Shown here: positions 40,037 through 41,374 of the stretch, one piece after another
Layout: every line of letters begins with the position of its first letter
Position numbering within the stretch: the first letter of the stretch is position 1
Source of the DNA: a virus
IMG/VR virus record: IMGVR_UViG_3300035670_000502
Span: 1-41,374 of that record
Length of the DNA stretch: 41,374 nt
Strand: one strand, 5' to 3'
Translations under genes and position numbers: made by a program
The notes under the pieces: model-generated
Databases searched by the model: none
What the model saw: the letters and a program-made list of their open reading frames with translations, nothing else
Told to the model about the DNA's origin: nothing

Positions 40037-41374
40037 TTATTGTTTAGAATACCAGTTTTTATATGAATTAAGTAACGACTCTATAGTTTTGTTTTTTTGT
40101 GCAGCTTCACTATATTCCTTTTCTCCTTCCTCTTCTAACTGAAACATAATCATCATAAATGCCATTACTCGGTCAAAGTTTCCTTTTTTATTAAACAATA
40201 TCAGTTCTTCTAATAATCCAGGATCTGATATTAAATCCAAATTTAATACTTTATTTCCAAATTCATCTATATCTCTCTCTTTTAATAACCATTGCTTTAT
40301 ATATTTAGCACCAGCATCTTTAAGTTCACTATTCATATGAATACCATATATCCTAGCTACCTTAGAGTTCTTGATGGTTTTAGATATAACAGCATCAGGT
40401 TGAGCAGCTAATAAATGTAACTTTCTTTTCTTTTCAAAATATGACTTAACATCCCTAATCATATTTTCATGCATAATCTCTGCACTATATAACTCTGCCA
40501 ATAACTCTACTATCCTATGAGTATCATCAGCAGTTTTCATCCTACCTACATAAGCTGCTACAATCATATCTCTTGTATATGAGAATGTAGCATTACCCTT
40601 ATATACATATACAGCACCCAAAGAAGTTCCATAACTTTGATCCTGCTGATAAGGGTCATATCCTATCTTATATAATCCTTTTGGTGGATTAGCCATAGGA
40701 TACTCATATATTACAGGACATCCAGCTAAATCCAAAGTCTTTGGTTTATAATGCCATACTGCTTCCAACTCATTCTTTAAATCAGGTATAGCTCTAACCT
40801 TATTATCTTCTTTAACCAATGTTACAGGTTGTCCTTTCTTTTCATATAACTTTTCTCTTTCTACTATATTCAATCTATTTCTAAGTTCAGTAACAGGAAA
40901 GTCATTAGTAGATACAGTTAAGAATGCTTCACTAGGTTTAAGTGGGTATTCTTGTACCCTTCTTTGAATAACCCCAATACCATTAGAAGAATTCTTTAAT
41001 ATCTTTTCTCTTTCTTGCATTTCATGATTAGTAGCTTCCTCTATTTGTGAGTTACCTTGCTTATCATAAAAACCATCCATATTCCAAAATATAGGATGGA
41101 AGAATCCACAACTAGTATTTTCTGCATTATCATCCCATGTATTTATAAATGGCATTAGGTTATAAGTCAATGGATCATAAAACATCTCAGCAAAATCTAC
41201 TGTACCACCTTCCATATCACCACCTGTACCAAATATAATAATCTGTCCTGTTATATATTTACCTGCTTTCAATGTAGGTTCAATAGCCATATAAGAATCC
41301 TTTAAATTAGGAAACTTACCTGCTTCTTCTAATAGTACATATACAGCATCCTTACCCCTGGCAGCATCTGGGTT
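40037..41374 (-). CDS. terL: Terminase large subunit, C-terminal part (5' end outside window)
   Basis: The frame is open to the right edge, giving 445 codons plus stop, so the ATG at 41290 is internal. The first visible residues hold the Walker B element VYVLLEEAGKF (about 11-21), followed by the coupling motif IIFGTGG (about 46-52). The EYPLKPSEAF stretch leads into the RNase H-type nuclease, with catalytic Asp in YKIGYDPYQQD (visible residue 240) and the FDRVMAFMMIM block near the end typical of the third acidic position. The enzyme powers DNA packaging with ATP and cuts the concatemer. The Walker A part lies outside the window. It precedes the portal gene by four bases. Confidence 0.95.
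   Translation of the reverse strand, partial: NPDAARGKDAVYVLLEEAGKFPNLKDSYMAIEPTLKAGKYITGQIIIFGTGGDMEGGTVDFAEMFYDPLTYNLMPFINTWDDNAENTSCGFFHPIFWNMDGFYDKQGNSQIEEATNHEMQEREKILKNSSNGIGVIQRRVQEYPLKPSEAFLTVSTNDFPVTELRNRLNIVEREKLYEKKGQPVTLVKEDNKVRAIPDLKNELEAVWHYKPKTLDLAGCPVIYEYPMANPPKGLYKIGYDPYQQDQSYGTSLGAVYVYKGNATFSYTRDMIVAAYVGRMKTADDTHRIVELLAELYSAEIMHENMIRDVKSYFEKKRKLHLLAAQPDAVISKTIKNSKVARIYGIHMNSELKDAGAKYIKQWLLKERDIDEFGNKVLNLDLISDPGLLEELILFNKKGNFDRVMAFMMIMFQLEEEGEKEYSEAAQKNKTIESLLNSYKNWYSKQ

Noticed and set aside
1-41374. tRNA genes, CRISPR arrays, insertion sequences or attachment sites
   Set aside because: Nearly all bases are in minus-strand coding frames and the few gaps are under 100 bases. 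I saw no cloverleaf, repeat array or transposase.

Overview
The window is a late (virion) region of a tailed phage that I place among the crAss-like phages (Crassvirales), which infect Bacteroidota. The grounds are: the gene order large terminase, portal, acidic scaffold-like protein, HK97-type capsid protein, tail-ring proteins including an IHF/HU-like one, a very large tail hub ('muzzle') protein, two large internal 'cargo' proteins, and a giant virion RNA polymerase; a strongly A+T-rich composition; A/T-rich leaders without a convincing Shine-Dalgarno sequence; and a Bacteroidota-style SprB-like repeat protein. Family, host species and identity to any named phage cannot be settled from the sequence alone.

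Every gene I can support lies on the minus strand, so the transcription order runs from high to low coordinates. Packing is tight: most junctions are ATGA or TAATG overlaps or gaps under 30 bases, and the longest gap is 94 bases. I see no tRNA, CRISPR array, insertion sequence, integrase or replication gene. TAA, TAG and TGA all close genes at tight junctions, so the standard code fits.

Layout in transcription order: (1) 41374-34889, packaging and head: terminase (5' end outside the window), portal, scaffold candidate and major capsid protein, closed by a GNRA-type hairpin. (2) 34842-32057: a conserved head/neck protein, a neck-ring candidate and an abundant Cys/Ca-site protein, closed by the best intrinsic terminator here. 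(3) 32026-26415, the most variable-looking part: small virion surface proteins, a Cys-rich pair (one with SprB-like repeats), two small membrane proteins, two fibre proteins sharing an N-terminal docking peptide, a lectin-like (LamG) protein and a 66-residue protein with an EF-hand-like loop. (4) 26412-24769: a calcineurin-like phosphoesterase and a RecB/Cas4-type PD-(D/E)XK nuclease, separated by a hairpin that covers a possible start codon. (5) 24782-17808, tail: two ring proteins, a connector-like protein and a 1582-residue tail hub containing a long hydrophobic stretch. (6) 17806-1, injected proteins: two large cargo proteins and one uninterrupted reading frame of more than 3914 codons that runs off the left edge.

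The most notable item is that last frame. It combines about 2200 residues of ejection/cargo-like sequence with a two-barrel RNA polymerase region carrying the catalytic DxDxD motif (DFDVD, residues 3567-3571). The halves are joined by an acidic linker and there are recurrent short peptides that could be domain boundaries or cleavage sites. I infer that head and tail genes build a podovirus-like particle whose tail delivers the cargo proteins and the polymerase into the host cell, where the polymerase would start early transcription.
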